Of a stretch of 45,955 bases of DNA, positions 24,746 through 32,807 are shown piece by piece. Position 1 is the first letter of the stretch, and each line of letters starts with the position of its first letter. Made by a program: the position numbers and the translations under genes. Under the pieces are notes generated by a model, which was not told the origin of the DNA, did no database searches, and was given only the letters and a program-made list of their open reading frames with translations. Source of the stretch: a virus; the IMG/VR virus record IMGVR_UViG_3300037189_016108, positions 1 through 45,955 of that record. The stretch is one strand, 5' to 3'.

Positions 24746-25055
24746 ATTCCTGCCAAGCATCGTCCTCTGAAGTACCTGATGAAAGCCATTTTTTACGGTC
24801 TTCCTGCGAGGCTCCGCCCCAGATACCATATTCGACTTTGTTCTCCAGAGCGTATTTAAAACATACGTCCTGTACGGGGCAAGTATTGCAGAGTGCTACC
24901 GCCTTCTTAGCGAGGTGAGATTTCCCCTGACCGGGGAAGAAGTTTTCCAGACCGCTATCAAGACAAAGTCCATCAAAATAAAACGAGGGCCTCATGCTGT
25001 CGACAAGGCGCATGAACATCAGCATCTCGTATTCTTCAAATGAACTAGCGCGCAT
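24732..25055 (-). CDS. WhiB-family transcription factor (first copy)
   Basis: 107 residues. Four Cys for an iron-sulfur cluster at 31, 56, 59 and 65 (C...CNTCPVQDVC) and the 'EYGIWGGAS' turn at 75-82, followed by the basic 'RKKW' region, define the Wbl family of actinobacteria and their phages. These proteins bind the principal sigma factor and can repress or redirect host genes. It is the last gene of the leftward recombination operon and starts 1 bp after the stop of the small gene before it. The N-terminus has extra acidic residues. Confidence 0.9.
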   Translation of the reverse strand: MRASSFEEYEMLMFMRLVDSMRPSFYFDGLCLDSGLENFFPGQGKSHLAKKAVALCNTCPVQDVCFKYALENKVEYGIWGGASQEDRKKWLSSGTSEDDAWQEFKKD

Positions 25056-25056
25056 G

Positions 25057-25215
25057 TTAAGCAGCGTAGCGTTCTACAATATGAAGGTGTGCCTGCACTC
25101 TTGCTTCATTCTGGGATTCTATTTTCTTCGACCAGTAGCAAGAGCATGCTACTTCGAACCCACCCTTCATTAAGGGTGTTATTTGAACGTAATGAACTTT
25201 CATTCCCATGACCAT
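25057..25215 (-). CDS. Small Cys/His protein between HNH and WhiB genes
   Basis: 52 residues from ATG 25215 with GAGG 9 nt upstream; in-frame ATGs at 25209 and 25203 are alternatives, the last forming an ATGA overlap with the HNH stop. The peptide has 'VACSCYWSKKI' and 'VQAHLHIVER', giving a Cys-x-Cys ... His-x-His set that could hold zinc. The stop is 1 bp from the WhiB start. It is tightly packed in the operon, which supports that it is real. Function unknown. Confidence 0.6.
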   Translation of the reverse strand: MVMGMKVHYVQITPLMKGGFEVACSCYWSKKIESQNEARVQAHLHIVERYAA

Positions 25216-25586
25216 TTTCTAAATCCTCGTCTATGCGCTTCTTGCGGGTAATTGTCTATCTGCATGTGACAATAACGGCATACCGCTAGGTATTCGCTTT
25301 CGTCACCACCAACTATCTTGCCGCCAGCGCTTCGCGGTTTAATCTCGTGGACATCGACAGACCTTTCAAAACAATTGTTATTCCAATAAACTTGGCATAA
25401 CGGGTGTTCCGATAAAAACTTTTCTACAAAGGGCCGACGCTCTTTATAAATTTGCTCCATTTTTTTGGAGCGGGGCTTGAGCGCACTACGCGTCTTGAGC
25501 CCTTTTTTGCTTTTCAGCGACGTTCGCGACTGAAGCGGGGTCTTGGTCTTTAGGGCCTTGCCCCGCTTCAGCGGTGAACGCTTCAC
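25200..25586 (-). CDS. HNH nuclease-like protein with basic repeated N-terminus
   Basis: 128 residues from GTG. The first 42 residues are a basic repeat of short units such as 'LKTKTPLQSR', 'LKSKKGLKTR' and 'ALKPRSKK', a DNA-binding style tail seen in some phage HNH proteins. The rest contains 'SVDVHEIKPRSAGG' and 'YLAVCRYCHMQID', matching the beta-hairpin and helix of an HNH (beta-beta-alpha metal) fold with the central His and CxxC/H metal ligands. It could act in recombination, packaging or defence against other phages. Start overlaps the preceding stop by one base (TAGTG). Confidence 0.7.
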   Translation of the reverse strand: MKRSPLKRGKALKTKTPLQSRTSLKSKKGLKTRSALKPRSKKMEQIYKERRPFVEKFLSEHPLCQVYWNNNCFERSVDVHEIKPRSAGGKIVGGDESEYLAVCRYCHMQIDNYPQEAHRRGFRKWSWE

Positions 25587-25762
25587 TAGAGATAATAGTG
25601 AATGAGTTGTTCTTGAAGAACTGAAATCTGCCGATGAGCATCCGACAGTTGGGAACGAAGACTTATCACTTCATCTTTCAAGTTGTCAACCCACAAATAA
25701 AGTTCGTGAAGTTCAACCTCTAGTTCATGTGCGTAATCGCCCATTGCATCATCATAGGACAT
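25586..25762 (-). CDS. Small coiled-coil protein
   Basis: 58 residues with a clear AGGAGG Shine-Dalgarno 5 nt upstream of ATG 25762. The sequence from residue 10 to 56 has a regular heptad pattern ('ELEVELHELYLWVDNLKDEV', 'SLRSQLSDAHRQISVLQEQL'), so it is a coiled coil for most of its length. It overlaps the HNH start by one base. Possibly a partner of the coiled-coil protein encoded just upstream. Function unknown. Confidence 0.62.
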   Translation of the reverse strand: MSYDDAMGDYAHELEVELHELYLWVDNLKDEVISLRSQLSDAHRQISVLQEQLIHYYL

Positions 25763-25763
25763 T

Positions 25764-26147
25764 TCAGCCTCCTGATTCTCGGTACGAAGCCATAAGGCTA
25801 CGTAGTGACTCTTGGTTACTGCGTGCAGTCAAAATAGCCTGCTTAGTAGCATCGTGCTCTGCCCGCAAACCCTCGGCTTTACGCCGAAATTCTACAGTTG
25901 CCATTACAGCGATGTCTTCTGCCATGTCTGCTGTTACCTTCATGCCGTGTTCACCACTAACGCGAGCCTCATAGCGTGCTATGTGAAAGTTGGCTTTGTG
26001 GTCGGCTTCGGCGGCTGACATGTCTCTCGCAAGTTCAGCAAGGCGCTCAGTCATTGACTCCTGATGGTTCATAAGACGAATCATTTCGTTTTCGATGTCA
26101 ACGTAACTAAGCGTCTTGCCAGACTTTGCTTGGCTTTGTAGGCCCAT
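25764..26147 (-). CDS. Hypothetical helical protein downstream of SSB
   Basis: 127 residues, entirely helical in pattern, with Met, Glu and Ala-rich heptads ('ENEMIRLMNHQESMTERLAELARDMSAAEADHK'; here cut after 33 in a row is avoided: key parts are MIRLMNHQ and LAELARDMSAAEAD). The middle has 'FHIARYEARVSG' and 'MAEDIAVMATVEFRRK'. It starts exactly at the SSB stop and ends a few bases before the next gene. Such proteins beside SSB and annealing proteins in phages are often recombination accessories, but no family was recognised. Confidence 0.6.
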   Translation of the reverse strand: MGLQSQAKSGKTLSYVDIENEMIRLMNHQESMTERLAELARDMSAAEADHKANFHIARYEARVSGEHGMKVTADMAEDIAVMATVEFRRKAEGLRAEHDATKQAILTARSNQESLRSLMASYRESGG

Positions 26148-26551
26148 TAGAAGGGTTCGTACGAACTTCCACCGGAGTTACCACCACGGGCGCCAGCGCC
26201 AGCGGTAGCACGTTCGGTCTTAATGACACTAGCGCGGTCAAAGCGGAGCGATACGCCCACTTCATCTGCAATAACTTCTACTGAAGTTCCGGGCGTGCCA
26301 TCCTTCTTTTCGTAACTGCGGACCTCAAGGCGACCAGAGACGGTAGCGCGGTTGCCACGGGTGAGCGTGTTTGCCACGTTCTCAGCCATACCGCCGAAAG
26401 TAACAACGTCATAGAAAGACGTGCGTTCTTCACCGCTCTTATCCTTGTGATTTACGGCTACGGCAAATCGTGCAACCTGCATACCGCTGTCCGTAAAACG
26501 GATTTCTGGGTCGCGGGTCAAATTGCCTGCAATTGTGATGTGTGAATTCAT
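26147..26551 (-). CDS. ssb: Single-stranded DNA-binding protein
   Basis: 134 residues. The OB-fold starts with 'ITIAGNLTRDPEIRFT', then 'VARFAVAVNH', 'TSFYDVVTFGGMAENVANTL' and 'GRLEVRSYEKKDGTPG'. This is bacterial SSB architecture. The tail is Gly/Ser-rich and ends SSYEPF, a variant of the acidic DDDIPF tip that binds partner proteins. It protects ssDNA in replication and in the annealing reaction of the ERF protein encoded just upstream. Shine-Dalgarno AAGGAG before ATG 26551. Length is shorter than the host type. Confidence 0.9.
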   Translation of the reverse strand: MNSHITIAGNLTRDPEIRFTDSGMQVARFAVAVNHKDKSGEERTSFYDVVTFGGMAENVANTLTRGNRATVSGRLEVRSYEKKDGTPGTSVEVIADEVGVSLRFDRASVIKTERATAGAGARGGNSGGSSYEPF

Positions 26552-26560
26552 TATAACTCC

Positions 26561-27415
26561 TTACTGAAGTGACTTAAAGTGTTCGATGAGAATCTTGGCT
26601 TCATCCATCGACAGGTCGGTCAACTTGTCCGAGCGACGGTGGATAACTGCGTCAATCGCATCCCACATCTGGGGGTCGTCCATGCTGAGACCCTTGTGTG
26701 TGATTGCCCAAATAGCGCGGGTTTGCGCTTCTGATGCCATCTTGCCACCACCACCGACCGATACGGCCTGTGTTGGCTTGCCGGCAGCCGCACGCACGGT
26801 GTCACTAAGACTCTGTGGCGCCTGCTTGCGTACCGGCTCTTGGTAAGAACTGTAGGACTGCTCCTCGTGAGAAGCATCTGGGTCTTCGTCTCCCGTAGGA
26901 ATCCAGAAGAACTGCTTAAAGAAATACTTAGCCGCGGTAGCAAGAGCCTTGTTCATCGCCTTGTCTGCGGTGTCTGAAGCCTCTCCGACCATCGTAGAGA
27001 CAATAGTGTCACCGGCGGGACCGACAATGGTGTATTCCACCACTACGGTTGCAAAGTGAGCAATGGTTGCCTTGCCGGAAGAGTTCACACCCTCACGGTC
27101 GTAAGCACTCTGGCTAATGATGTTCGGGTAGATGGTAAGACCGTTCTTGATAAGAGCGGGCTGTACCTCTGCAGTAATGGCTTCGATGCCGAGAAACTTG
27201 TAACGCTGATTCTCGTTGTAGCCATTCTTGGCGATAAAACCAACGTCTTCCATAGCCCCACGCACCGCTTCGTAAACGGTAGGCAGTCCACTGTTGGATG
27301 CTGTCATGTTGTTTGTTCCTTCCTCATATTCGGTCATATCGACCTCTTCAAATGAAATGTTAGCCGCTTCCAAGAGTTGTGTCAAGTCTGGCGGGGTAAT
27401 TTTTGCGGCGGTCAT
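26561..27415 (-). CDS. erf: ERF-family single-strand annealing protein
   Basis: 284 residues. The core (about 45-180) has 'VYEAVRGAMEDVGFIAKN', 'YKFLGIEAITAEVQPALIKNG', 'STMVGEASDTADKAMNKALATAAKYFFKQFF' (parts) and 'IPTGDEDPD', matching the ERF annealing family. A Ser/Gln linker leads to a C-terminal helical region. It would anneal ssDNA produced by the YqaJ exonuclease encoded just upstream (TAATG overlap). With SSB downstream, the three genes form a Red-like module. The N-terminal 45 residues are an acidic extension. Confidence 0.82.
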   Translation of the reverse strand: MTAAKITPPDLTQLLEAANISFEEVDMTEYEEGTNNMTASNSGLPTVYEAVRGAMEDVGFIAKNGYNENQRYKFLGIEAITAEVQPALIKNGLTIYPNIISQSAYDREGVNSSGKATIAHFATVVVEYTIVGPAGDTIVSTMVGEASDTADKAMNKALATAAKYFFKQFFWIPTGDEDPDASHEEQSYSSYQEPVRKQAPQSLSDTVRAAAGKPTQAVSVGGGGKMASEAQTRAIWAITHKGLSMDDPQMWDAIDAVIHRRSDKLTDLSMDEAKILIEHFKSLQ

Positions 27416-28434
27416 TACTTCACTCCTCTAAGTGTGCGAGAACTGGGGCGGAACTTCTTGAACTGCTCAAAGATTTCGGGGGCCTCACGCCTCAAACGGT
27501 CGGTGTCCAAAGATTCTACCTCTTTACCAGCCTTGTAAGTCAGAATAACGTTCCCGTCCACAGTAGCGTACTCGGCGTTACCGACTACTTCAATAATCTT
27601 GGCACGAAGACCCTTGCGGACTTTATCGGCCTCTTCTGCGGCCACCTTGGCGGCACTGAATTCCTCCCAGAGCGACTTCAGTTCCATGCCACCCTCAAGG
27701 CCCTTGCCGGCTTCGTGGCGAGGGTAACGGGCTGCTTGCGCTGCTTCTGTGGCATCAGAACCGTCGACTTCGGGTGCAGTGTTGGTCTGAACAAGGTCCC
27801 AAAACTGTTGCTCAATGATAACTAGGTTTTCCGCGAGTTCTTCGTCCCAAGCAAGGTGACGAACCTGCAAACCCGTTGGCGGCAAAAGCGCCGCAAAGAT
27901 AATCTCGTGAACGCCTGTGACAATTCCGTAGTGAACGGTTTGCAAAACGTAACTTTGAGGGATGGAATTGTTCGACCACTGGTGCACGGTGCCGGGGCTG
28001 GCAATGCCCGAGGTCTTGACTTCAAGGATTGCCTTGACCCCCGCTGGCTCAATGTTGTTCTTCCAGTCGGTTACAACGCCGACAGGGAAATCCGGGGTGG
28101 GCTCGACAATCCAAAAGTCGATATTGGCGAACATAAAGTCATTCTTTTCTGATACAAGAATGACCGGCCATGCCACGACGGCCTGCTTGTGGTCGTGGGC
28201 GTACTTCTCTGCAATAACGCGCTCTAGTCGGTGGCCCCAATCGGTAGCCTCATTGCCTACGTTTTCACGTTCAATAAGGTTGGTACGTTCAGCCCACAAA
28301 GCGTAGGCAGACTTGTACTTGTTGACACCACAAACGGTACCGGCGTCAGAACCGCCGAGACCATTGGCGCGGTAGGCCAACCACTCTTCTTCGGGCATGT
28401 CCCACGTTGGGATGATTGCTTTGAACTTATTCAT
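27415..28434 (-). CDS. YqaJ-type exonuclease (lambda Exo fold)
   Basis: 339 residues. 'LAYRANGLGGSDAGTVCGVN' (19-38) is the typical N-terminal motif of the YqaJ family. The nuclease core has 'DWGHRLERVIAEKY' (Glu71), 'MFANIDFWIV' (Asp106) and 'AILEVKTSG' (Glu138, Lys140), the D...ExK metal site, and 'PQSYVLQTVHYGIVTG' (Gln165). It degrades one strand of dsDNA ends and feeds the ERF protein. The C-terminal 100 residues are helical. Start overlaps the winged-helix gene by 8 bp; Shine-Dalgarno AAGGAAAG. Confidence 0.86.
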   Translation of the reverse strand: MNKFKAIIPTWDMPEEEWLAYRANGLGGSDAGTVCGVNKYKSAYALWAERTNLIERENVGNEATDWGHRLERVIAEKYAHDHKQAVVAWPVILVSEKNDFMFANIDFWIVEPTPDFPVGVVTDWKNNIEPAGVKAILEVKTSGIASPGTVHQWSNNSIPQSYVLQTVHYGIVTGVHEIIFAALLPPTGLQVRHLAWDEELAENLVIIEQQFWDLVQTNTAPEVDGSDATEAAQAARYPRHEAGKGLEGGMELKSLWEEFSAAKVAAEEADKVRKGLRAKIIEVVGNAEYATVDGNVILTYKAGKEVESLDTDRLRREAPEIFEQFKKFRPSSRTLRGVK

Positions 28435-28657
28435 TGTTACTTTCCTTTATCTTAATAGTGCGAGCGACATTGTCCTCAAACTCGAGGGTCCCACTCTCTC
28501 GCAACTCCTGACACACATTATACACAGTTCCGAGCGATAGTCCAGTCAATTTTGCAAGGTCTCTAAAACTAGGACCATACTTGTGACTGGAGTACCAAGA
28601 AACAACCGCCTCCCTGACGGCAACCGTGTTAGAAACTCTAGTATTAAATGTCGTCAT
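28427..28657 (-). CDS. Winged helix-turn-helix protein, LexA-N-terminus-like
   Basis: 76 residues from ATG 28657, chosen because GAGG lies upstream and the fold begins after it; a further 9 codons are open upstream. '[20 protein letters not shown]' and '[19 protein letters not shown]' match the LexA DNA-binding domain pattern (helix, turn 'GPSFRDLA', recognition helix 'SLGTVYN'). There is no peptidase domain, so it cannot self-cleave. It lies between recA and the exonuclease and overlaps recA by 14 bp, so it may regulate this operon. Confidence 0.6.
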   Translation of the reverse strand: MTTFNTRVSNTVAVREAVVSWYSSHKYGPSFRDLAKLTGLSLGTVYNVCQELRESGTLEFEDNVARTIKIKESNNE

Positions 28658-29678
28658 CTTCAACAACCTCTTCGACCTCAACAACTCCGATGGTTTCCAT
28701 CACGCGGTTATAAATTTCTTGATACAACGCTGGGTCTTCCTTTAGACGCTTTTTGGTTTTTTCTTTACCCTGACCAATGTTTTCGCCTTCATAGTTGAAG
28801 TACGCACCGGCACGGCGCAAAATCCCCAAGTCAGTAGCGCAATCAATAAGCACACCATACCTAGAAACGCCAACACCGTACTCAAGGTCAAACTCTGCCT
28901 GACGGAAAGGTGGTGCTACCTTGTTTTTGGCAACCTTGACGCGGGTGCGGTTAGCAGTTGATTCCTCGCCGGTTTTAATGGTCTGAATACGACGAATGTC
29001 AAGACGGACTGACGAGTAGTAAGGCAGGGCTTTGCCACCGGGGGTGTACTCGCTAGGCCCATACATCACACCAATCTTTTCACGCAATTGATTGATGAAA
29101 ATAACCAACGTGTTGTTAATGGACGCGGCGTGGGTCATCTTGCGAAGTGCCTGACCCATAATTCGAGGCATGAGCCCGACGTGATGGTCGCCCATCTCGC
29201 CTTCAATTTCGGCACGGGGGACCAATGCGGCTACGGAGTCAATGACAACAAGGGCCACCTCGCCGGACTCGATAACCCGAATGGCGGTCTCTAAACCCTG
29301 CTCCGCGTTGGCGGGCTGGGAGAGAATAAGAGACTGAACATCAATGCCAATAGCCTGTGCGTACACAGGGTCAAAAGTGTGTTCAGCGTCAATGTAGACA
29401 CAGGTCAAACCGAGCGATTGTGCAGATGCAATAGCGTGCTGAGCAACGGTTGACTTGCCCGACGAAGTGGGGCCGAAGAACTCGACAATACGGCCTCGGG
29501 GCAAGCCACCAACGCCCAAAGCCATGTCCAACGGCAAAATGCCGGTAGAAATAGTTTCTACGGGGACAATATCTGAGTTGTCAAGGCGCATGATTGCACC
29601 TGCACCAAACTGCTGATTGATGGAGTCAATGACGGATGCGAGGCTTCCACCGCGCGGGGCTGAGGTTTTCTTAGCCAT
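28644..29678 (-). CDS. recA: RecA recombinase
   Basis: 344 residues, full length for RecA. Walker A is 'GPTSSGKST' (69-77; bacterial consensus GPESSGKTT). '[14 protein letters not shown]', '[22 protein letters not shown]' (Walker B and L1), '[25 protein letters not shown]' (L2 region) and '[14 protein letters not shown]' are all in order. The C-terminal domain has an acidic tail. It is complete, so likely active in strand exchange, and it is encoded alongside a separate ERF/YqaJ annealing system. It has its own promoter and a good AAGAAAGGA ribosome site. Confidence 0.93.
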   Translation of the reverse strand: MAKKTSAPRGGSLASVIDSINQQFGAGAIMRLDNSDIVPVETISTGILPLDMALGVGGLPRGRIVEFFGPTSSGKSTVAQHAIASAQSLGLTCVYIDAEHTFDPVYAQAIGIDVQSLILSQPANAEQGLETAIRVIESGEVALVVIDSVAALVPRAEIEGEMGDHHVGLMPRIMGQALRKMTHAASINNTLVIFINQLREKIGVMYGPSEYTPGGKALPYYSSVRLDIRRIQTIKTGEESTANRTRVKVAKNKVAPPFRQAEFDLEYGVGVSRYGVLIDCATDLGILRRAGAYFNYEGENIGQGKEKTKKRLKEDPALYQEIYNRVMETIGVVEVEEVVEDDDI

Positions 29679-29704
29679 ACCAATCCTTTCTTAGATTGAA
29701 CATC

Positions 29705-29713
29705 AGTATAGCA
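29705..29713 (-). promoter_or_regulatory. Extended -10 promoter for the leftward recA operon
   Basis: On the minus strand, TGC TATACT with -10 at 29710-29705. The preceding T makes TTGCTATACT, the same as the sequence at 13816-13825 in the promoter of the GT2-methyltransferase gene. No strong -35. An inverted repeat AGCAA-CT-TTGCT (29710-29721) overlaps the -10 and may be an operator. Confidence 0.5.
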
Positions 29714-29766
29714 ACTTTGCTGTACATCCGTTCATTTACATGTTAAGATTACCAGTAAGGAGGATT

Positions 29767-31818
29767 ATGCAACTTTCGTATAACTACGCGTGGCTTGTCG
29801 AAGATGAAATTTTTGTGCGTGCCCGTTTTCAACCAGGGTTTGTAGAGGACTGCCGAGACATTGAGGGTAGGCGCTGGGAGCCAAAAGACAAACTGAATGT
29901 CTTCCCTACCTCGCAGGCAGTTTCCGTTAAGGCGCTCGCAGACAAATGGAAGGTTATGCTTTCACCGGAAGTGTACGCGCTTCTATCCGTTTCGGAAGAC
30001 GAACTGTCAATGCCAGCCGGGGAATTCAACCTGGATGTAGAAGAAGGTGAAGTAGTAGTTCGCTTTCCCTACAATCCACGACTCATTAATACCATTAAAT
30101 CTATGGTCCCCGGTTGTAAATGGAATAACGAAAAAAAATTTTGGCAAATTCCACAGTCAAATTACGTTAATCTCCTAGAGTTTGCTACCGCAAACACCTT
30201 TACGTCATCTGAAGAATTTTTGATTCTTATGAATGACACAGTGAAACTCATTGATGAACAACGTACAGCGTCATCTGCGTTAGATGCAGACATAGTTATT
30301 CCGAACATGGTAGGCGAGTTGATGCCGTATCAGCGTGCTGGGGTTGCGTACTTAAAAAAGGCTAGGAAGGCAATCCTCGGCGACCAGCCCGGACTTGGAA
30401 AAACCGTCCAAGCACTCGCGACTATTGCGTCGGAGGACGCGTGGCCGGTGGTTATCGTGTGCCCGAACACCCTGAAGTATAACTGGATGCGGGAGACCGC
30501 CCGTTTCTTTCCCCATCTCAATGTGGTCATGTTGGACGGCACGAAGCCTACCGAGGGTGGCTGGAGTAAGAAGATGGATGTGATGATTGTCAATTACGAC
30601 ATCTTGCAGGAGCGTACCCCGGAATTTTATGCCAATGGGTTTAACTCGTTGATTGTCGATGAATCGCACGCCATCAAGAACGGTAAGCGTAGTCATATAT
30701 GCCCCGATTGCAAGTCGGTAGTCCGTTCTAACACTAAGAATTGCAAGATTTGCGGCACGGTTGGCATTACGCCCGTTGAAAAATGGAGCGTCAAGCGGAC
30801 TGGTGCGGTAATGAAGTTGGCGAAGAGCCTCCCCAAAAATAATTTTGTTCTTTTGCTCACGGGAACGCCTATCACCAATAGGCCAATGGAACTGGTGCCG
30901 CAGTTAGAAGCCATTGGAATGCTAGAGCATTTTGGCGGAGCGTGGCGGTTTCAGAACCGTTATGCACCCCAACGGAACGTGGCTACCAATACCAAAGAAC
31001 TCAACGAACGGATGCGGTCGCTGTGCTTTGTACGCCGGTTGAAGAAAGACATCTACGAGGAACTACCTGAACTGCGTAACGCCGTACAGTATCTCGAGGT
31101 GCCCAATGACCAAATGGAATGGTACAAGCAGGTTGAGCGGGATGTTGTCGAATACTTTGCTGAGAAGGCTATGTTGCTGGCGGCTGAAGCCGGTGAGGAT
31201 GAGGTAGAGGCCTACTGGCACAAAAAGATTACGCTGATGAACGCTGAGCACCTTGTACGCCTTACCGGGCTGCGGGACGCTGCGGCAAGGATTAAGCACA
31301 GCACTATCACCGATTGGATTGATAATTTTCTTGAATCTAGCGATGGTGAGAAGGTCATCGTCTACGCCGAACACATTGAGTTGGTAGAGAAGATTTACGC
31401 TCGCTACCGTGATGTGGCGGTCAAGATTCGTGGTGGTGTATCTACTGCTGACCGTGATGCCGCTGTCACCCGCTTTCAGACCGACCCCGAATGTCGTGTA
31501 TTCGTAGCCAACATGACCGCGGCCAGCGAAGGTCTTACCCTTACTGCCGCTAGTGACGTTGTCTTTTGTGAACTTGGATGGACCCCCGCACTGCACGAAC
31601 AGTGCGTATCCCGTGCCTACGGTCGAGTGAATGACATGCACGGCGCTACGGCGTGGTATCTTCTTGCCCCCGATACGATTGACGAGGACATATACTTGCT
31701 CTTACAGAAGAAGCAACTAATTGTAGAATCCGTCACCGACGGAGTTGACAATGTCAAAACTGCGAGTATAGTTAACGACCTAATCATCCGATTAGCGGAA
31801 AGAGGAATGAAGAAATAA
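29767..31818 (+). CDS. SNF2-family helicase with HARP-like N-terminal region
   Basis: 683 residues from ATG 29767, which follows AAGGAGG; an ATG 27 bp upstream lacks a ribosome site. Residues 98-130 ('VVVRFPYNPRLINTIKSMV', 'CKWNNEKKFWQIP') resemble the HARP element of SMARCAL1-like annealing helicases. SF2 motifs: 'LGDQPGLGKTVQ' (204-215), 'LIVDESH' (295-301), 'LLLTGTPITNRP', and C-terminal 'VIVYAEHIELVEKIY', 'VANMTAASEGLTLTAAS', 'QCVSRAYGRVND'. A zinc knuckle (Cys 312, 315, 326, 329) is inserted after DESH. Likely role: fork remodelling or replication restart. First gene of the replication operon. Confidence 0.84.
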   Translation: MQLSYNYAWLVEDEIFVRARFQPGFVEDCRDIEGRRWEPKDKLNVFPTSQAVSVKALADKWKVMLSPEVYALLSVSEDELSMPAGEFNLDVEEGEVVVRFPYNPRLINTIKSMVPGCKWNNEKKFWQIPQSNYVNLLEFATANTFTSSEEFLILMNDTVKLIDEQRTASSALDADIVIPNMVGELMPYQRAGVAYLKKARKAILGDQPGLGKTVQALATIASEDAWPVVIVCPNTLKYNWMRETARFFPHLNVVMLDGTKPTEGGWSKKMDVMIVNYDILQERTPEFYANGFNSLIVDESHAIKNGKRSHICPDCKSVVRSNTKNCKICGTVGITPVEKWSVKRTGAVMKLAKSLPKNNFVLLLTGTPITNRPMELVPQLEAIGMLEHFGGAWRFQNRYAPQRNVATNTKELNERMRSLCFVRRLKKDIYEELPELRNAVQYLEVPNDQMEWYKQVERDVVEYFAEKAMLLAAEAGEDEVEAYWHKKITLMNAEHLVRLTGLRDAAARIKHSTITDWIDNFLESSDGEKVIVYAEHIELVEKIYARYRDVAVKIRGGVSTADRDAAVTRFQTDPECRVFVANMTAASEGLTLTAASDVVFCELGWTPALHEQCVSRAYGRVNDMHGATAWYLLAPDTIDEDIYLLLQKKQLIVESVTDGVDNVKTASIVNDLIIRLAERGMKK

Positions 31819-32792
31819 TGACAGAGGTAACAACTTCAACGACCGATGGAAAGGAAGTCGTTGGACAAATCACAGTGGGGAACGATGTAATTATTGGCTC
31901 GCTTACGGCAGAACGCTCTGTTGTAATTCCGGGCTGGATTGTCACTCACCCAGATTTGTCTGACCGCGCCGTGAGGCTGTGGGGTTACATGAAGGGTGCG
32001 CTGAACGGTTCGTTCACTATCCCCGGAACCACACACAAGTCTTTGGCGCTCCTTCTTGACGTATCCGAGCGGACGGCTCGAGAGGCTATTTACGAACTCC
32101 GCGATGCTGGCGCACTTATCGCTGAACACGTTGTTGTGAACGGCCGCCAGATGGGAAATCGCTACTACTTGTGGCCCGCTAAGTCGGAGCACGTTGGGGT
32201 GGCAGCCAGTAGCCAGGGTGGCAGCCAGTTGCCAGCCGTATATAGTATTAATAATAATACTATTAATACTACTAATAATACTGCAGAAATTTCTGCTTCA
32301 TCGGAAACTTCATCTCGCAAGAACGCCAAGAACGATTACAGCGAAGACTTTGAATCACTCTGGCAGATTTATCCTCGACGCATTAACAAATCAAACTCGT
32401 ACAAGGCATTTTGCTCAACGCTTCGTCGTGGTGTATCGTTAGAAGAACTTACTCTTGCCACCCGCAACTACGCATCAGAGCGTATTGGGCAAGAAGAGCG
32501 TTATACTCTTCACGGCGCAACGTTCTTTGGTAAGGGCGAACGCTGGCGGGACTGGTTGCCCAAGGTCGAGGTACCATTCATCTTGGATGCCGAGACAGAG
32601 AAGGTCGCCCTCATCTGGGACCTCTACGACCTCACGGGTGTATGGCACCCAGGAGAGCGTGGACTTGACAATCCCGCAAAGCACGGCTACAGTCGTGTAC
32701 GGAATACAAAAGGCCAGTTGGTCGACGTGAGTGGAATTCCCTACGAGTTAGATGCTCAAGGGGCGCGTCGCCAAATTGGTTACTGGAACTAG
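31818..32792 (+). CDS. Replication initiator / primosomal protein, lambda O-like layout
   Basis: 324 residues. N-terminal domain (about 30-120) is a helix-turn-helix: 'LSDRAVRLWGYMKGALNGSF', 'KSLALLLDVSERTAREAIYELRDAG'. A low-complexity Asn/Thr/Ser linker (about 127-175) follows, then a C-terminal domain 'YSEDFESLWQIYPRRINKSNSYKAF' and 'TLATRNYASERIG...HGATFFGKGERWRDWL', a type common in phage replication proteins. The linker DNA holds repeats and an AT-rich palindromic tract (32198-32296), as in the lambda O gene, and a DnaB-like gene follows. Start overlaps upstream stop (TAATG). The protein is likely to bind the origin and recruit the helicase. Confidence 0.68.
   Translation: MTEVTTSTTDGKEVVGQITVGNDVIIGSLTAERSVVIPGWIVTHPDLSDRAVRLWGYMKGALNGSFTIPGTTHKSLALLLDVSERTAREAIYELRDAGALIAEHVVVNGRQMGNRYYLWPAKSEHVGVAASSQGGSQLPAVYSINNNTINTTNNTAEISASSETSSRKNAKNDYSEDFESLWQIYPRRINKSNSYKAFCSTLRRGVSLEELTLATRNYASERIGQEERYTLHGATFFGKGERWRDWLPKVEVPFILDAETEKVALIWDLYDLTGVWHPGERGLDNPAKHGYSRVRNTKGQLVDVSGIPYELDAQGARRQIGYWN
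32198..32296 (+). other. Candidate replication origin inside the replication gene
   Basis: Two directly adjacent 19-bp repeats, GGTGGCAGCCAGTAGCCAG (32198-32216) and the same with one A-to-T change (32217-32235), are followed by a 44-bp nearly pure A/T tract (32239-32282) and a perfect 14-bp palindrome GCAGAAATTTCTGC (32283-32296). The repeat length is not a multiple of 3, so the two copies code for different peptides; conservation is at DNA level. The A/T tract contains a further inverted repeat AGTATTAAT / ATTAATACT (32244-32252, 32262-32270). The layout of iterons plus AT-rich DNA inside the initiator gene is that of lambda ori. Confidence 0.6.
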
Positions 32793-32807
32793 AAGAGGAA
32801 CAACGTA

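Noticed and set aside
29698-29709. GAACATCAGTAT near the recA start as an actinobacterial SOS box
   Set aside because: Only six of eight positions match GAAC-N4-GTTC; too weak to call LexA regulation.
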